Shown here one piece after another: positions 6,687-6,929 of a DNA stretch of 6,929 bases. The stretch spans positions 1 through 6,929 of the forward strand of contig JAJRXH010000204.1 of NCBI GenBank assembly GCA_024276395.1. The letters run 5' to 3'. The DNA is from an archaeon. Lineage in GTDB: Archaea; Asgardarchaeota; Heimdallarchaeia; Hodarchaeales; S146-22. The position numbers and the translations under genes are program-made. Every line of letters begins with the position of its first letter. Position 1 is the stretch's first letter. The notes beneath the pieces were generated by a model. The model ran no database searches. It worked only from the letters and a program-made list of their open reading frames with translations, and had not been told where the DNA came from.

Positions 6687-6811
6687 GCCGAGGTCGCCTA
6701 GCCTGGTAGGGCGCCAGACTCGAGATCTGATGGATCCTTCCAAGATCCGTCATGCCAGGTTATCTGGTGTTCTTCGCGAACGCGTGGGTTCAAATCCCAC
6801 CCTCGGCGCCA
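6687..6811 (+). tRNA. tRNA-Ser (anticodon CGA), intron-containing, CCA encoded
   Basis: The acceptor stem pairs GCCGAGG (6687-6693) with CCTCGGC (6801-6807), followed by discriminator G and an encoded CCA. The D arm pairs GCCT with GGGC. The anticodon stem pairs CCAGA (6714-6718) with TCTGG (6763-6767). The T arm pairs GTGGG with CCCAC around TTCAAAT (6784-6800). The 16-base variable region (6768-6783) forms a GTTC/GAAC stem, the long arm of a type II tRNA. After removal of a 37-base intron the loop is CTCGAG plus A, giving anticodon CGA (6721-6723). The long variable arm, G73 and anticodon CGA agree on serine. It probably shares a transcript with the tRNA-Leu just upstream. Confidence 0.93.
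6725..6761 (+). other. 37-base intron in tRNA-Ser at position 37/38
   Basis: The intron follows G37 and precedes A38. Its core is a nine-pair hairpin, TGATGGATC (6728-6736) with GATCCGTCA (6744-6752), one pair being T-G, closed by a seven-base loop. The pairing of bases 32-35 with 6756-6759 has one mismatch and one wobble, so the bulge-helix-bulge is of the relaxed kind. The intron is unlike the tRNA-Leu intron in sequence. Confidence 0.85.
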
Positions 6812-6840
6812 ATTTCTTTCATTTTCTTCTTTTTTATCTT
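6812..6840 (+). terminator. T-rich terminator after the tRNA pair
   Basis: Immediately after the encoded CCA of tRNA-Ser comes a 29-base pyrimidine-rich tract with a run of six Ts (6830-6835) and several shorter T runs. Archaeal tRNA transcripts typically end at such sequences. Confidence 0.65.
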
Positions 6841-6929
6841 CAGCGAATCCCTCCGGGAAGTTACTGACGACGCTTGTGAAAATAGCGGAAGATACTTGGT
6901 TCAACGGTCGCGATATGGCACATCATCCC
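6841..6929. other. Unassigned right-hand end
   Basis: I see no feature I can support in these 89 bases. One minus-strand frame is open from the window edge to a TAA at 6861-6863 and would give a 22-residue basic tail. That could be the end of a gene read toward the tRNAs, but so short a stretch is no evidence. Confidence 0.3.

Noticed and set aside
6685..6867. 60-codon plus-strand open frame
   Set aside because: It spans the whole tRNA-Ser gene and its terminator and has no protein-like character.
6698..6904. Open frame on the minus strand containing RRGWDLNPR
   Set aside because: It reads through the antisense of the tRNA-Ser gene. GWDLNPR-like peptides are a familiar artefact of translating tRNA T arms backwards.
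6861..6929. Minus-strand frame open from the right edge to TAA, 22 codons, ending in basic residues
   Set aside because: It is too short to distinguish from chance, although it could be the tail of a gene lying mostly outside the window.
1..6929. CRISPR arrays, insertion sequences, attachment sites
   Set aside because: I saw no regularly spaced direct repeats, transposase motifs, terminal inverted repeats, or partial tRNA copies that would mark integration next to the tRNA genes.

Overview
The window most likely comes from an archaeon. Two adjacent tRNA genes, Leu(CAG) and Ser(CGA), each carry a short intron at position 37/38 that folds into a bulge-helix-bulge-like structure, which is the archaeal tRNA splicing signal. 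Both genes end in T-rich DNA, and strong Shine-Dalgarno sites precede the large protein gene. Base composition is moderately AT-rich. I cannot place the lineage from sequence alone. An Asgard-type or other mesophilic heterotrophic archaeon would fit, but that is a guess.

Layout. (1) Positions 1-1705, minus strand: the N-terminal 568 codons of a membrane-anchored or secreted penicillin-acylase-family Ntn hydrolase. It has no stop because it runs off the left edge. (2) 1706-1864: a divergent intergenic region with two neighbouring inverted repeats and TATA-like stretches facing both ways. (3) 1865-2665, plus: a DUF169 (COG2043) protein of unknown function. (4) 2666-2757: a short spacer with a small hairpin and a strong ribosome binding site. 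(5) 2758-6282, plus: a 1174-residue fused acyl-CoA mutase of the IcmF type, with B12-binding domain, MeaB-like G-protein chaperone and radical mutase barrel in one chain. (6) 6283-6546: a non-coding stretch holding T-rich termination sequence and a probable tRNA promoter. (7) 6547-6811: the two tRNA genes, 19 bases apart, probably one transcript. (8) 6812-6929: a T-rich terminator, then sequence I cannot assign.

How they work together. The mutase interconverts isobutyryl-CoA and n-butyryl-CoA using adenosylcobalamin, and its fused GTPase is expected to control cofactor loading. This joins branched-chain (valine) and straight-chain acyl-CoA catabolism. The DUF169 gene lies 92 bases upstream on the same strand and may share its transcript; whether it shares its job is open. 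The acylase is read away from them and probably acts on amides outside the cell. The main points of interest are a typical bacterial-looking IcmF in an archaeal setting, its extra segment inside the mutase domain, the DUF169-IcmF pairing, the operator-like repeats between the divergent genes, and the pair of intron-bearing type II tRNAs.
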